From: Lentimicrobium sp.
GTDB taxonomy: Bacteria > Bacteroidota > Bacteroidia > Bacteroidales > Lentimicrobiaceae
Reading direction: 5' to 3'
Assembly: GCA_019429275.1 (NCBI GenBank)
Contig: JAHYJC010000034.1
Span: 1 to 51,547, forward strand
DNA length: 51,547 bases
In this document: positions 42,301 to 51,421 of the stretch, one piece after another
Layout: every line of letters begins with the position of its first letter
How positions within the stretch are numbered: the first letter of the stretch is position 1
Translations under genes and position numbers: made by a program
The notes under the pieces: generated by a model
Told to the model about the DNA's origin: nothing
What the model saw: the letters and a program-made list of their open reading frames with translations, nothing else
Database searches by the model: none

Positions 42301-44301
42301 ATGAACTTAAAGTTTTTCAATATTTTTCTTTTTCTATTCATACCAGTCACTGTTTTTTCTCAGGAGGTTATCTCGGGATTACAGGTAAATATCAAGGTTA
42401 AACAAAATGCTGAAAAAACCATATCCGGTCGTGAATTAACCAACCCTCTCCTACTGCCTTTTTTTGATGATTTCAGCAATAGCAGGATTTTTCCAAATCC
42501 AACCTTATGGTCCGACAATGATGCTTATATAAATGATGATTATGCTGTTCACCCTCCTACAATAGGAGTAGCCACCCTCGATGCCATTGATAACCTCGGA
42601 AGGCTATACAGCAATGCAAGTCCCTTCCCTTATATGGCAGATTTTCTGACTTCACAGCCCATCCGGCTCGATTCTGTTTTTTCACCAGTTCGGAGAATAA
42701 TTACACGTGCCGATTCTGTTTATTTCAGTTTCTATTATCAGCCCCAGGGTTTTGGAAATTCACCAGCAAAAAACGATTCACTTGTTCTTGAATTTTTAGC
42801 TCCGGGAGAGAATGAAACCTATTATATCAATACTGATACAATCATAAGCGGTATTGATACTACGATTACTGACACTGTTGTAATTGAAGGCTGGCGCCGG
42901 ATGTGGAGTGCATCAGGCCAGACGCTTCAGACTTTCTATGCTCAGAACAACAAGTGGTTCCGTCAGGTTGTAATTCCAGTTGCTGACAGCGCACGGTTCT
43001 ACACCTCAGAGTTCCGGTTCAGGTTCAGAAATTATGCTAGTCTGGCCAGTGGAATTTTACCCGACTGGCAAAGCAATGGTGATCAATGGAACATTGATTA
43101 CGTTTATCTGAATATCGGTAGGAACATCCACGACACCTTGCACAGGGATGTTGGGTTTGCAGCCAAAGCTCCTTCCATGCTGAAAAACTACACATCAATG
43201 CCTTACAATCAGTACAGATCGAATTTTGTGAATGAAATGTCTGATAGTTTGAATATAAGGATTACCAACCTCGACAATATAAACTACAATGCTTCTTATT
43301 CGTATTCAGTCTCCAGCGAATATAAACCTCCGTTTTTTTTCTACTCCGGTGGAAACTATTTTATTCCTCCCTATGTAACTTCTGGATACACAAATCACCA
43401 GCCGTTTTCAAGGCCGCCGGTTAGTTTTGTTTATCCAATTGGAACTCAGGAAAAAATCTTCTTTACAACCACTCACATTCTCAACACAGAAGCCAATTTA
43501 ATAAGAAGACAAAATGATACCATAAGGCAGGTTCAGGTATTTGCAAATTATCTTTCCTACGATGATGGCACTGCCGAAGCCGGCTACGGACTTACCCCTG
43601 CCGGTGCTCAACTTGCTTACAAATTCAAGCTAAACAGGGCAGATTCGCTTCTGGCCATTCAGATGTATTTTAACCAAACCCTTAACGGTGGTAATGTTAA
43701 AAGTTTTTATATTAATGTTTGGAACGACTATTTTGGCGAACCAGGTGAGCTTATCTATTCAAAGTTTGGCTACGAACCGGCTTATGAAGACAGTTTGAAT
43801 AAATTCTACACCTACACGCTTGACAGCATAATCAGTATAGAAGCAGGCCTTTTCCCAAACCTGATTTTCTATGTCGGATGGGAACAAACCACCTCAGACA
43901 ATCTAAACATAGGATATGATTTTAACAGTGATGCATCGAAGAACACCTGGTACAAAACTTTTGGAGGGTGGAACCAGAGTCTTTACAAAGGTGCTATAAT
44001 GATGAGGCCTGTACTTGGAAAACTCAAAGTTGTTGGGACACCCGAATTAACTCATCATGAGACGCTTAAGATTTTCCCAAATCCTGCCTCATCAGACCTG
44101 GTAGCCATAGAAATTCCATCTGGAAAAAAATCAGACAATTTATCGGTTAATATTTCTAGTGCAGATGGCAAAACTATAATAATTGCTCCCTACAATCGGG
44201 ATACTGACGTATCAGCCTTGCCTTCTGGCTTTTACATAGTTTTAGTAAAGGACAAAAACGGAAAAGTCGTTGGCCGCAGCAAATTAATCATTAACCGGTA
44301 A
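42301..44301 (+). CDS. T9SS-exported protein of unknown function
   Basis: This 666-residue protein has a signal peptide (ending VFSQ) and a type IX sorting domain at the C-terminus (about 585-666, KIFPNPASSDLVAIEI ... GFYIVLVKDKNGK). The region between is beta-rich with repeated phrases such as FFDDFSNS and YLSYDDGTAEAGYGL, as in Bacteroidota surface proteins with jelly-roll-like segments. No catalytic motif was recognised. It lies 41 bases after the PASTA gene and 10 bases before rluD, so it is in their operon. Function unknown. Confidence 0.82.
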   Translation: MNLKFFNIFLFLFIPVTVFSQEVISGLQVNIKVKQNAEKTISGRELTNPLLLPFFDDFSNSRIFPNPTLWSDNDAYINDDYAVHPPTIGVATLDAIDNLGRLYSNASPFPYMADFLTSQPIRLDSVFSPVRRIITRADSVYFSFYYQPQGFGNSPAKNDSLVLEFLAPGENETYYINTDTIISGIDTTITDTVVIEGWRRMWSASGQTLQTFYAQNNKWFRQVVIPVADSARFYTSEFRFRFRNYASLASGILPDWQSNGDQWNIDYVYLNIGRNIHDTLHRDVGFAAKAPSMLKNYTSMPYNQYRSNFVNEMSDSLNIRITNLDNINYNASYSYSVSSEYKPPFFFYSGGNYFIPPYVTSGYTNHQPFSRPPVSFVYPIGTQEKIFFTTTHILNTEANLIRRQNDTIRQVQVFANYLSYDDGTAEAGYGLTPAGAQLAYKFKLNRADSLLAIQMYFNQTLNGGNVKSFYINVWNDYFGEPGELIYSKFGYEPAYEDSLNKFYTYTLDSIISIEAGLFPNLIFYVGWEQTTSDNLNIGYDFNSDASKNTWYKTFGGWNQSLYKGAIMMRPVLGKLKVVGTPELTHHETLKIFPNPASSDLVAIEIPSGKKSDNLSVNISSADGKTIIIAPYNRDTDVSALPSGFYIVLVKDKNGKVVGRSKLIINR

Positions 44302-44311
44302 TCCTGAAGAT

Positions 44312-45379
44312 ATGCAGGATGCTGAAGATTTTTTGGAAGAGCACGATTCCCCTGACTTTGCTGATGACGAAAACGTAGAAAACGAACTTTTCGAGCACCA
44401 TCGTATTATCGCCGACAAAGGCCAGAGCTTGCTCCGTATAGATAAGTTCCTGATGGTCAGGATTGAAAATGCTTCGCGAAATAAGATTCAGCAAGCAGCC
44501 AAAGCAGGAAATATATTTGTGAATGGCATTGCGGTAAAGCCAAATTACCGGGTTAAACCCCGTGATGTGATCTCGGTGGTCATGGCGCATCCTCCGCGCG
44601 AAACAGAGGTGCTCCCTGAAAATATTCCACTCAATATTATCTTCGAAGACGAACATCTCATAGTGGTGAACAAGGAGGCTGGCATGGTGGTCCATCCGGG
44701 ATATGCAAATTTCGAAGGAACCATGCTGAATGCCCTGGTCTGGCACCTCCGCAATCAATCCGGAGCAAGACCCGATGCAATGCCATTGCTTGTGCATCGC
44801 ATTGACAAAGATACTTCAGGTATCATATTGGTTACAAAGACCGAAGAAGCACAAACCCGCATTGCCCGTGATTTTTTTAATCATACCATCAAACGTGCTT
44901 ACCAGGCCATTGTGTGGGGAACTCCTAAAGAAAAAGAAGGCACAATAACCGGACATGTAGGCCGAAATCTTAATAATCGCCTTATTATGAGCGTCTTTCC
45001 CGACGGAAGCCATGGAAAACATGCAGTTACTCATTACAAAGTTCTTCATAGCTTCGATTATGTAAGTCTGATTGAATGCCGCCTCGAAACCGGACGAACG
45101 CATCAGATACGGGCACACATGAAATATCTTGGCCACCCGCTTTTCAGCGATGAAAAATACGGAGGAAGTTCAATCCTTAAAGGTAATTCGTCAGGATCGT
45201 ATAAGAAGTTTATTGAAAACTGCTTTCAAATTATGCCGCGGCAAGCCCTTCATGCAAAATCACTCGGATTTAACCACCCCATAACAGGAAAAGAAATGTT
45301 CTTTGAATCTGAACTTCCCGATGATATGCTACAGGTCCTCGAAAAGTGGAATTTTTTTCTTTCGGGGAGGAATAAATAA
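44312..45379 (+). CDS. rluD: RluA/RluD-family 23S rRNA pseudouridine synthase
   Basis: This 355-residue enzyme has an acidic N-terminal tail, an S4 RNA-binding domain (about residues 40-90, RIDKFLMVRIENASRNKIQQ) and a catalytic domain with the aspartate in HRIDKDTSGIIL. The later RLETGRTHQIRAHMKYLGHPLFSDEKYG segment is diagnostic of the RluA group. It probably makes pseudouridines in 23S rRNA helix 69. Last gene of the PASTA operon. Gene symbol by analogy; RluA-type specificity cannot be excluded. Confidence 0.9.
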   Translation: MQDAEDFLEEHDSPDFADDENVENELFEHHRIIADKGQSLLRIDKFLMVRIENASRNKIQQAAKAGNIFVNGIAVKPNYRVKPRDVISVVMAHPPRETEVLPENIPLNIIFEDEHLIVVNKEAGMVVHPGYANFEGTMLNALVWHLRNQSGARPDAMPLLVHRIDKDTSGIILVTKTEEAQTRIARDFFNHTIKRAYQAIVWGTPKEKEGTITGHVGRNLNNRLIMSVFPDGSHGKHAVTHYKVLHSFDYVSLIECRLETGRTHQIRAHMKYLGHPLFSDEKYGGSSILKGNSSGSYKKFIENCFQIMPRQALHAKSLGFNHPITGKEMFFESELPDDMLQVLEKWNFFLSGRNK

Positions 45380-45578
45380 AAATCCCGATAAGGAAAATCA
45401 ATATTTCTATGCTTTAAATTTTATAAGAGAACATATCCGTTTTATCCTTTTAAATAGAATTTTAAACTTCTGACTATCATCTTTTTCAATGATTTAGAAA
45501 TCTGACTTTCAATATAACTTAAAGATATTTTAAGTAATTTTACTAACCTGTAAAGAATTTGGGTTGAGCAATAAACTT

Positions 45579-47150
45579 ATGTACAATTTCAGCCGTTTAT
45601 TTCTGATTTTCATTATTATTTTCCTTGTTTCATGCAGGGAAAACAATAAATCAGTTACAACTTCTGAAACAAAAACCACTGATAAACAGACCATTGAACA
45701 ATTTCATAAACCTGTCGTTCTTTTAATATATCCTGATTTGCAAATAGCAAACAGTCTAAAAAAGGCAATGGGCGATGATGCATATTATGAACTTTCCGAC
45801 AAAAATTCAACTTATTTTCACGAATTAAGAACCATCTTAAAACACCGGGGCATTGCTGTAATGACCGGAGAAAATAAATTTTTCCGTTTTTATTCCTCCA
45901 ATGGCGCAATTACAGAAATAAATCTAGCCAGTTTGGAATCACCCTGGCAGGTAATCATTTTCAACGGAACAGAAGGCCCTCTATTAGTTTCTCCCGAAAA
46001 AGCAAAAAGCAGGCTCAGTAGTTTGTTCCCATTTATAGAAACAAAAACGTCGCCGGGAAAATCAATATCATTGAAAGAGCGTCTGATTTTTGAGTACGAT
46101 TCTACATCTGATAAAATCATAAGAGATCCTGATTTTATCAGGCCTGACAGACCTTATGACAAAGAAATAACCATCAGGCTGCTGATTCCTCCAGGGCAAA
46201 AACCAGTTGCGGACCGGCAGGAAACAGCAGGTATCAGGATAATCAACAGTTTCATAAGTCCCGCTCACCGGTTCTGGCTGAATTTTGATAATGATATATT
46301 TTCCAATACTGATCGATATTATACCAATGGAATTGAAATGGGTTACTCAGGTCCAAATCTGGTCAACATGCCCTTGAATTTTTTGATACTTTCGTTCAAC
46401 CGCAACAGTGTAGTGCAGGCTTCACTCAGTCTACACCATGCTATGTTTACACCCTTTACAACCAAAACCCCGCCTCTTTTAAGGGATGAAAGGCCTTATG
46501 CTTCAACTCTTTTCATACGATACAGCCAAACCTCTGATGACGCAATTTCGGGTTTAAAGTTAACCTCATCAATTGATGCCGGTGTAATTGGTGATGCAGC
46601 GCTTGGAAGATATTTCCAGAAATCGGTTCATGCCACCGTACCTACCAACGACGAACCCTTGGGCTGGGAAACGCAGATCAGGAACGATCTGGTGCTGAAC
46701 TATTCGGTAAATCTGCAAAAACAGTTACTGAAAAATAAAAATACTGAGGTTTATGCACATGGAGAAGCCACTTTGGGCACATTGCATACACGGGCTGGCA
46801 TGGGAATTAATGCCATTGCCGGTTTATTTATCCCCGGAATCACTCGATTACCAATGGATTACAGCGATCTGCAAAAAGTTCAGCGGGATTGGCAATATGG
46901 CATCCGCGGAGGATTTGAATTCAGGTTGATTGGTTATGATGCGACGCTTCAGGGTGGGATTTTCAGCAATGAAAACATCTACTCACTAAAACCCGAGGAG
47001 ATTGAACGAATGGTAGCCGCAATGCATCTGGGCGTTTTTGCACGTCACAGAAAGTTGGGAATCAGCATTTCTCAGTATTACCTAAGCCCTGAATTTAAAG
47101 AAGGAAAACAACATTTCTGGGGACAAATCGGGCTGGATTATAACTGGTAA
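45579..47150 (+). CDS. LpxR-like lipid A deacylase-family barrel with novel N-terminal domain
   Basis: With the ATG at 45579 (a TTG lies 15 bases upstream) the protein has 523 residues and a lipoprotein signal ending FLVSC. Residues about 40-210 form a domain of no recognised family (beginning KPVVLLIYPDLQIANSLKKA). Residues about 225-523 resemble outer-membrane lipid A 3-O-deacylases of the LpxR type: LNFDNDIFSNTDRYYTNG, then RDERPYASTLF, EPLGWETQI, and a C-terminal strand ending GLDYNW. The Asn-Asp pair of the active site is present; not every other catalytic residue could be placed by eye, so enzymatic activity is uncertain. Confidence 0.75.
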   Translation: MYNFSRLFLIFIIIFLVSCRENNKSVTTSETKTTDKQTIEQFHKPVVLLIYPDLQIANSLKKAMGDDAYYELSDKNSTYFHELRTILKHRGIAVMTGENKFFRFYSSNGAITEINLASLESPWQVIIFNGTEGPLLVSPEKAKSRLSSLFPFIETKTSPGKSISLKERLIFEYDSTSDKIIRDPDFIRPDRPYDKEITIRLLIPPGQKPVADRQETAGIRIINSFISPAHRFWLNFDNDIFSNTDRYYTNGIEMGYSGPNLVNMPLNFLILSFNRNSVVQASLSLHHAMFTPFTTKTPPLLRDERPYASTLFIRYSQTSDDAISGLKLTSSIDAGVIGDAALGRYFQKSVHATVPTNDEPLGWETQIRNDLVLNYSVNLQKQLLKNKNTEVYAHGEATLGTLHTRAGMGINAIAGLFIPGITRLPMDYSDLQKVQRDWQYGIRGGFEFRLIGYDATLQGGIFSNENIYSLKPEEIERMVAAMHLGVFARHRKLGISISQYYLSPEFKEGKQHFWGQIGLDYNW

Positions 47151-47238
47151 CTCAGTTTAGCATTAACGAAAACAAACTGATAAGGGAATCTATTTATTAA
47201 TAGCTGAATAAAAAAGCATAAAAACCCTTGAAAACATT

Positions 47239-48390
47239 ATGATTTCTGAATACATAAAATATATCTGTCTGAGTGCGTCTCTTTTTCTGTTTAATAACAC
47301 TGAAGAATTACCGCCCCCAGAATTCATACTTGCTCCTGATTCAACATCCATATCCCTGATTTTTGCAGGTGATGTAATGCAACACAGTCCCCAAATCACA
47401 GCAGCCTGGGATGTGAAAGATTCGGCATATAATTACCATCCCTGTTTCAGTTTTGTGAAACCTGTTGTTAGTAATTTTGACTTTGCCATTGCCAATCTTG
47501 AATGCACGCTTGCCGGTGAACCTTATACTGGTTATCCCCAGTTCAGTGCACCTGATGAACTTGCTATTGCTCTGTGCGATGCTGGTTTTGATATTCTTGC
47601 AACTGCAAACAATCACTCATGCGACAGGGGAAATTCCGGCCTTGTGAGAACCCTCGATGTACTTGATAATCTTAATATAAAAAGAACAGGTACTTTCCGT
47701 GATAGTGCAGATTATGCCCGGCATCATCCTCTTATTCTGAGCAAAAACAACATAACATTTGCACTTCTGAACTATACATACGGAACCAATGGAATCCCAT
47801 TCTATCCGCCTGCCGTAGTGAACCTGATCGATACAACTCAGATTATCAATGATCTTTTTTCATCAAGAAAACCTGATATTGACTTTGTACTTGTCTTTTT
47901 CCACTGGGGAAATGAATATCAGCCAACTCCCTCAGAAGAGCAGATTAGTTTGGCAAATTTGTGCAGAAAATACGGTGCAGATGTTGTAATAGGTTCACAT
48001 CCACATGTGCTGCAGAGAATGGAGTATGAAAAATCATCTGATTCATTGCCTAAAGGCCATCTTGTAGTTTATTCTCTGGGCAATTATGTCTCCAACCAGC
48101 GCGATCGTTATCGTGATGGTGGAGCAATGATAAGCTTTACACTTTCCAAAACATGGAATAGTAAAAAAGTTATTAACCCTGAATACCAACTGACCTGGGT
48201 GCATACTGCAATAGAAAACGACAAAAAACATTATTACATTCTGCCTGTAAAGCAGTTTGAGTCTGACACAACCCTTGATGCTGGATCGCTAAGTAAACTC
48301 CGGCAGTTTGCCGAAGATTCCCGCAAATTACTTAATGGCAGCAACCTGATAGTTCCTGAAAATAATTCTTCACAAAGTTCTGCAGAATAA
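47239..48390 (+). CDS. CapA-family (poly-gamma-glutamate synthesis type) metallophosphatase-like protein
   Basis: This 383-residue protein starts with a short hydrophobic stretch. It carries the CapA signatures LIFAGDVM (about residue 37), FAIANLECTL, ATANNHSCDRG, FFHWGNEY and GSHPHVLQRMEY, which form the metal site of a calcineurin-like fold. Relatives take part in poly-gamma-glutamate capsule formation or have related, mostly unknown envelope roles. There is no pgsB/C neighbour, so a capsule role is not indicated. The N-terminus is a weak export signal. Confidence 0.85.
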   Translation: MISEYIKYICLSASLFLFNNTEELPPPEFILAPDSTSISLIFAGDVMQHSPQITAAWDVKDSAYNYHPCFSFVKPVVSNFDFAIANLECTLAGEPYTGYPQFSAPDELAIALCDAGFDILATANNHSCDRGNSGLVRTLDVLDNLNIKRTGTFRDSADYARHHPLILSKNNITFALLNYTYGTNGIPFYPPAVVNLIDTTQIINDLFSSRKPDIDFVLVFFHWGNEYQPTPSEEQISLANLCRKYGADVVIGSHPHVLQRMEYEKSSDSLPKGHLVVYSLGNYVSNQRDRYRDGGAMISFTLSKTWNSKKVINPEYQLTWVHTAIENDKKHYYILPVKQFESDTTLDAGSLSKLRQFAEDSRKLLNGSNLIVPENNSSQSSAE

Positions 48391-48411
48391 TTTACCGGGT
48401 TCAATGAACAG

Positions 48412-51246
48412 CTAATTCCCGGCAGCCTTGTCTCTGGCTTCCTGCACTATCCTGTCCGATTCTTCGCGGGCTCTTGACATCAAATTATCTGATCGCACCT
48501 GAGCTTCCGAAACCAACATGTCAGCCTTTTCATACGCTACACCTTTCAATTTATCAGCAGTTCTTTTTGCAGCCATTTCGGCAATCGTTCCATTCTGTTT
48601 CCCTTCAGCAATCAATTGCTCAGCCTGCTTATCGGCTTCTGTTCTGATTTTAGTTGCTGATTCATTGGCCAAACGCATCACTTCATCAGCTTGTTTCTGA
48701 GCCTCTGATAAAATTTTCTGAGCACGAATATTGGCTTCTTCCAGATAATTGTCAGCCTCTTCGCGCAACCTGGCAACGGCCTCCTCCTTCTTTTCTTGCA
48801 AGGTTTCAATCATCTGCTTCTTCATATCATCTATTACATTAGAGGCCATGATTTTAAGGTCGGTGGAAACTTTCGGATCTCTCACAGTACCGGTTATAAG
48901 CACAGCAATAGGTATTACATCTCCCACACTGAAATTAGCTCCCTTTTTATTGGCTTCACTCACCAGATTGTTCAAAACATTGTTGGCCGCTCCTCCAAAC
49001 TCACTGCGTGGAATCGAAAGTTGCATCACATATTCCATGGTTTCATCAAAAGAATTCCAACCCGAAATCTCAGCTTTTGTCTTACCTACTTCAGTCTCGA
49101 AGGGCTTAACAAACACTTTTCCATCTAAAACTTCAAATGATAAATTCACCTTTTCAATCACCCACTCTTTCAACTTATCCATCTTCAAAGCATCGGCAAG
49201 TTTATTGAAACTTTTAACATTGCTGAAAGTAAGCATTTGAGACCTCAGATTACCGTCGCCCATGATGGAGCTGAAAACTGGCATCATTTTCCCATCCAGA
49301 TCGGTTTTGAGGCTGAGTTTGGTACTGATATTCCCTTTGGCCAAACCTGCGATAGGAGCGAGTTTCTGCATAGTGTTGAAAGTCGTGAATGCTTTCTGTA
49401 CATCTACATCTCTGATATCCAACACGAAATCGACAACTGGTTTATCAGGAATAACTGTAGAGTAACTTCCAATGATTCCAATGGCTCCGTCAAGGGTGTT
49501 CATGTTGACATTTTCCAGTTTCAATTTCTGATCCTTAACCAGGAGCCGGCCTTTTAAATTCCGGAGATCCATATTGTCATAAATCACCTGATCAAATGTC
49601 GCATTCATAGTAAAATCAATCCCTTTGGGAATCTCAATAACGGCCAGTGAGGAAGTATCAGCTCCGGCACCTTTAGAGGATTCAGGCATAAAATCATTCA
49701 CATTAAAATATGTCGAACTCAACTCCATTGTACCTTGCAGATCGCCCTTACTGAAAAAGTAGGCCATGGGATTATTCAGATTACCACTGGCTGAGAAGTC
49801 GTTTTTACCGATTTTCGCCTTCAGAACCGACATGGCAGCCAGGGCAGGAGTAAGTTTCAGTTTTGCTTCGCTTATTGACAAACCTTCGGGCAGAGAGGAT
49901 GTTTTATAAACCACATTTGCTGCGATTATTCTTCCATCAGCAGCAAACTGATCATAATGTTTCTGCTCAACGGCTGAAAGTTTTCCATTGGCTGTAATAT
50001 CCGCATCAATCATACCTGACATTTCATCACCACCTTCAAGTGGGTAAAATTTTCCTACGTCAGCAAGATTAATTTTGCCTTTGATTTTGGTATCTATAAA
50101 CGGATCGCTCACAGGCGTGGCAACATACAAACGCAAATCCACCGGATTTTTTGCCATTTCAAAATGCAACTTAGTAACATCAATGATGGTTGCATCCGGG
50201 TCGCCAGTTGCATTTGATATTCCTGCTTTCATCGAAATATTCTCAACAGATTCAGGTAAATCAGGATAACGAAACATTGCATCTGCTATTTCCACAATTA
50301 CTCCAAAACCCGGCATTGAAGTATCTGAATAAAAGCCTTTTACAAAGCCATTCAAAGCCAGTTTTCCACTTGCCTGAACAGATTCAAAATCCTTTGAGTA
50401 GATTGCAGGCACCATTGAAAGGAAACTCTTAAAATCATTTTTCAGGGTTTCAAAATTTACATCCACATCATAGCCTTCATCTGGCATGGCAAAAAAACCG
50501 GATACAAGAATGTCCAGTTCATTCAGTTTCAGCTTGGCATCGGGGAAAGTGAACTTCCAGGCTACAAGGTCAACTCCTATTTTAGAGTTCAAACTGGCTT
50601 TAGCCTTATTCAGATGCCTGATTCCATCATAATCAGCATCCAGGGTTTCAACTGAAACTTCTGCTAGAAGGTCTGAGAAATCAAGAGACAAATCACCACT
50701 CATATCTATGCTTGCGCCACCTGCTTCCACATACATTGGAAAAGTAGCATCATCATAGATAATTTTACCCCCCTGCACTTTCATGCTTCTTAACGCTGCA
50801 CTGAAAGTTGACGGAGCTTCTTCAATTGCATCGCGAATGGTATCCGTTGAAGGTTTAATAATATCCCAATTGACGCGTCCATCGGCCAGTACCCTTAACT
50901 TTAAAACCAGATTTGAAAGCCGTACAGTCTTAATTTCGTATTTATCACCCTTAAGAATACTCCTGAGGCTTATGGTCAATCTTGAATCAGGGATATATAC
51001 AAGCGTATCTTCCTCAAAATCATCAATACCAATAATGGAAAGATTTTTCATTCCAACAGTAAGGTCGGGAAAATTCCTGATAACGGACAAATTGACCCTG
51101 TCAAAATCAAATTTTGCATTAAGGCTTTTGTTGGCTTCATTTTTAATCATTGTAATAATTTTCCCTTTGAACATAAATGGAAAAAAAATCAAGACAAGTA
51201 ATATTATCACGACAGAAACCGAGAAAATTTTAAGAAACCTCTTCAT
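48412..51246 (-). CDS. AsmA-family protein with C-terminal hendecad coiled coil
   Basis: The start at 51246 (MKRFLKIF) is preferred over an ATG 24 bases upstream because it gives a standard N-terminal anchor. The protein has about 944 residues: one transmembrane helix (about 6-28), a long AsmA/TamB-like beta region (about 30-790), and a charged helical tail. AsmA-type proteins bridge the periplasm and are linked to phospholipid transport to the outer membrane. The tail (bases 48424-48783) is made of 11-residue repeats such as KILSEAQKQAD, EVMRLANESAT, KIRTEADKQAE and DNLMSRAREES, predicting an unusual right-handed coiled coil. CapA converges with it after 21 bases. Confidence 0.85.
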   Translation of the reverse strand: MKRFLKIFSVSVVIILLVLIFFPFMFKGKIITMIKNEANKSLNAKFDFDRVNLSVIRNFPDLTVGMKNLSIIGIDDFEEDTLVYIPDSRLTISLRSILKGDKYEIKTVRLSNLVLKLRVLADGRVNWDIIKPSTDTIRDAIEEAPSTFSAALRSMKVQGGKIIYDDATFPMYVEAGGASIDMSGDLSLDFSDLLAEVSVETLDADYDGIRHLNKAKASLNSKIGVDLVAWKFTFPDAKLKLNELDILVSGFFAMPDEGYDVDVNFETLKNDFKSFLSMVPAIYSKDFESVQASGKLALNGFVKGFYSDTSMPGFGVIVEIADAMFRYPDLPESVENISMKAGISNATGDPDATIIDVTKLHFEMAKNPVDLRLYVATPVSDPFIDTKIKGKINLADVGKFYPLEGGDEMSGMIDADITANGKLSAVEQKHYDQFAADGRIIAANVVYKTSSLPEGLSISEAKLKLTPALAAMSVLKAKIGKNDFSASGNLNNPMAYFFSKGDLQGTMELSSTYFNVNDFMPESSKGAGADTSSLAVIEIPKGIDFTMNATFDQVIYDNMDLRNLKGRLLVKDQKLKLENVNMNTLDGAIGIIGSYSTVIPDKPVVDFVLDIRDVDVQKAFTTFNTMQKLAPIAGLAKGNISTKLSLKTDLDGKMMPVFSSIMGDGNLRSQMLTFSNVKSFNKLADALKMDKLKEWVIEKVNLSFEVLDGKVFVKPFETEVGKTKAEISGWNSFDETMEYVMQLSIPRSEFGGAANNVLNNLVSEANKKGANFSVGDVIPIAVLITGTVRDPKVSTDLKIMASNVIDDMKKQMIETLQEKKEEAVARLREEADNYLEEANIRAQKILSEAQKQADEVMRLANESATKIRTEADKQAEQLIAEGKQNGTIAEMAAKRTADKLKGVAYEKADMLVSEAQVRSDNLMSRAREESDRIVQEARDKAAGN

Positions 51247-51421
51247 AGATGGAATATTTTGGTGATACATTAAATCAGTTTAAAATTACACAATTCTGTA
51301 TTTGTAAAGCAAAAATTCGACGAGTAAAAAAGACGAAAGACATTTATCACAAACCATGAGGATTCATGTAGATTGGCTATTGTATGATGATAAAACTTAA
51401 TTTCTGTTTGCCATAAAAACA

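Noticed and set aside
49237-49557. Plus-strand frame inside the AsmA-family gene
   Set aside because: It is antisense to a conserved gene and has no independent support.
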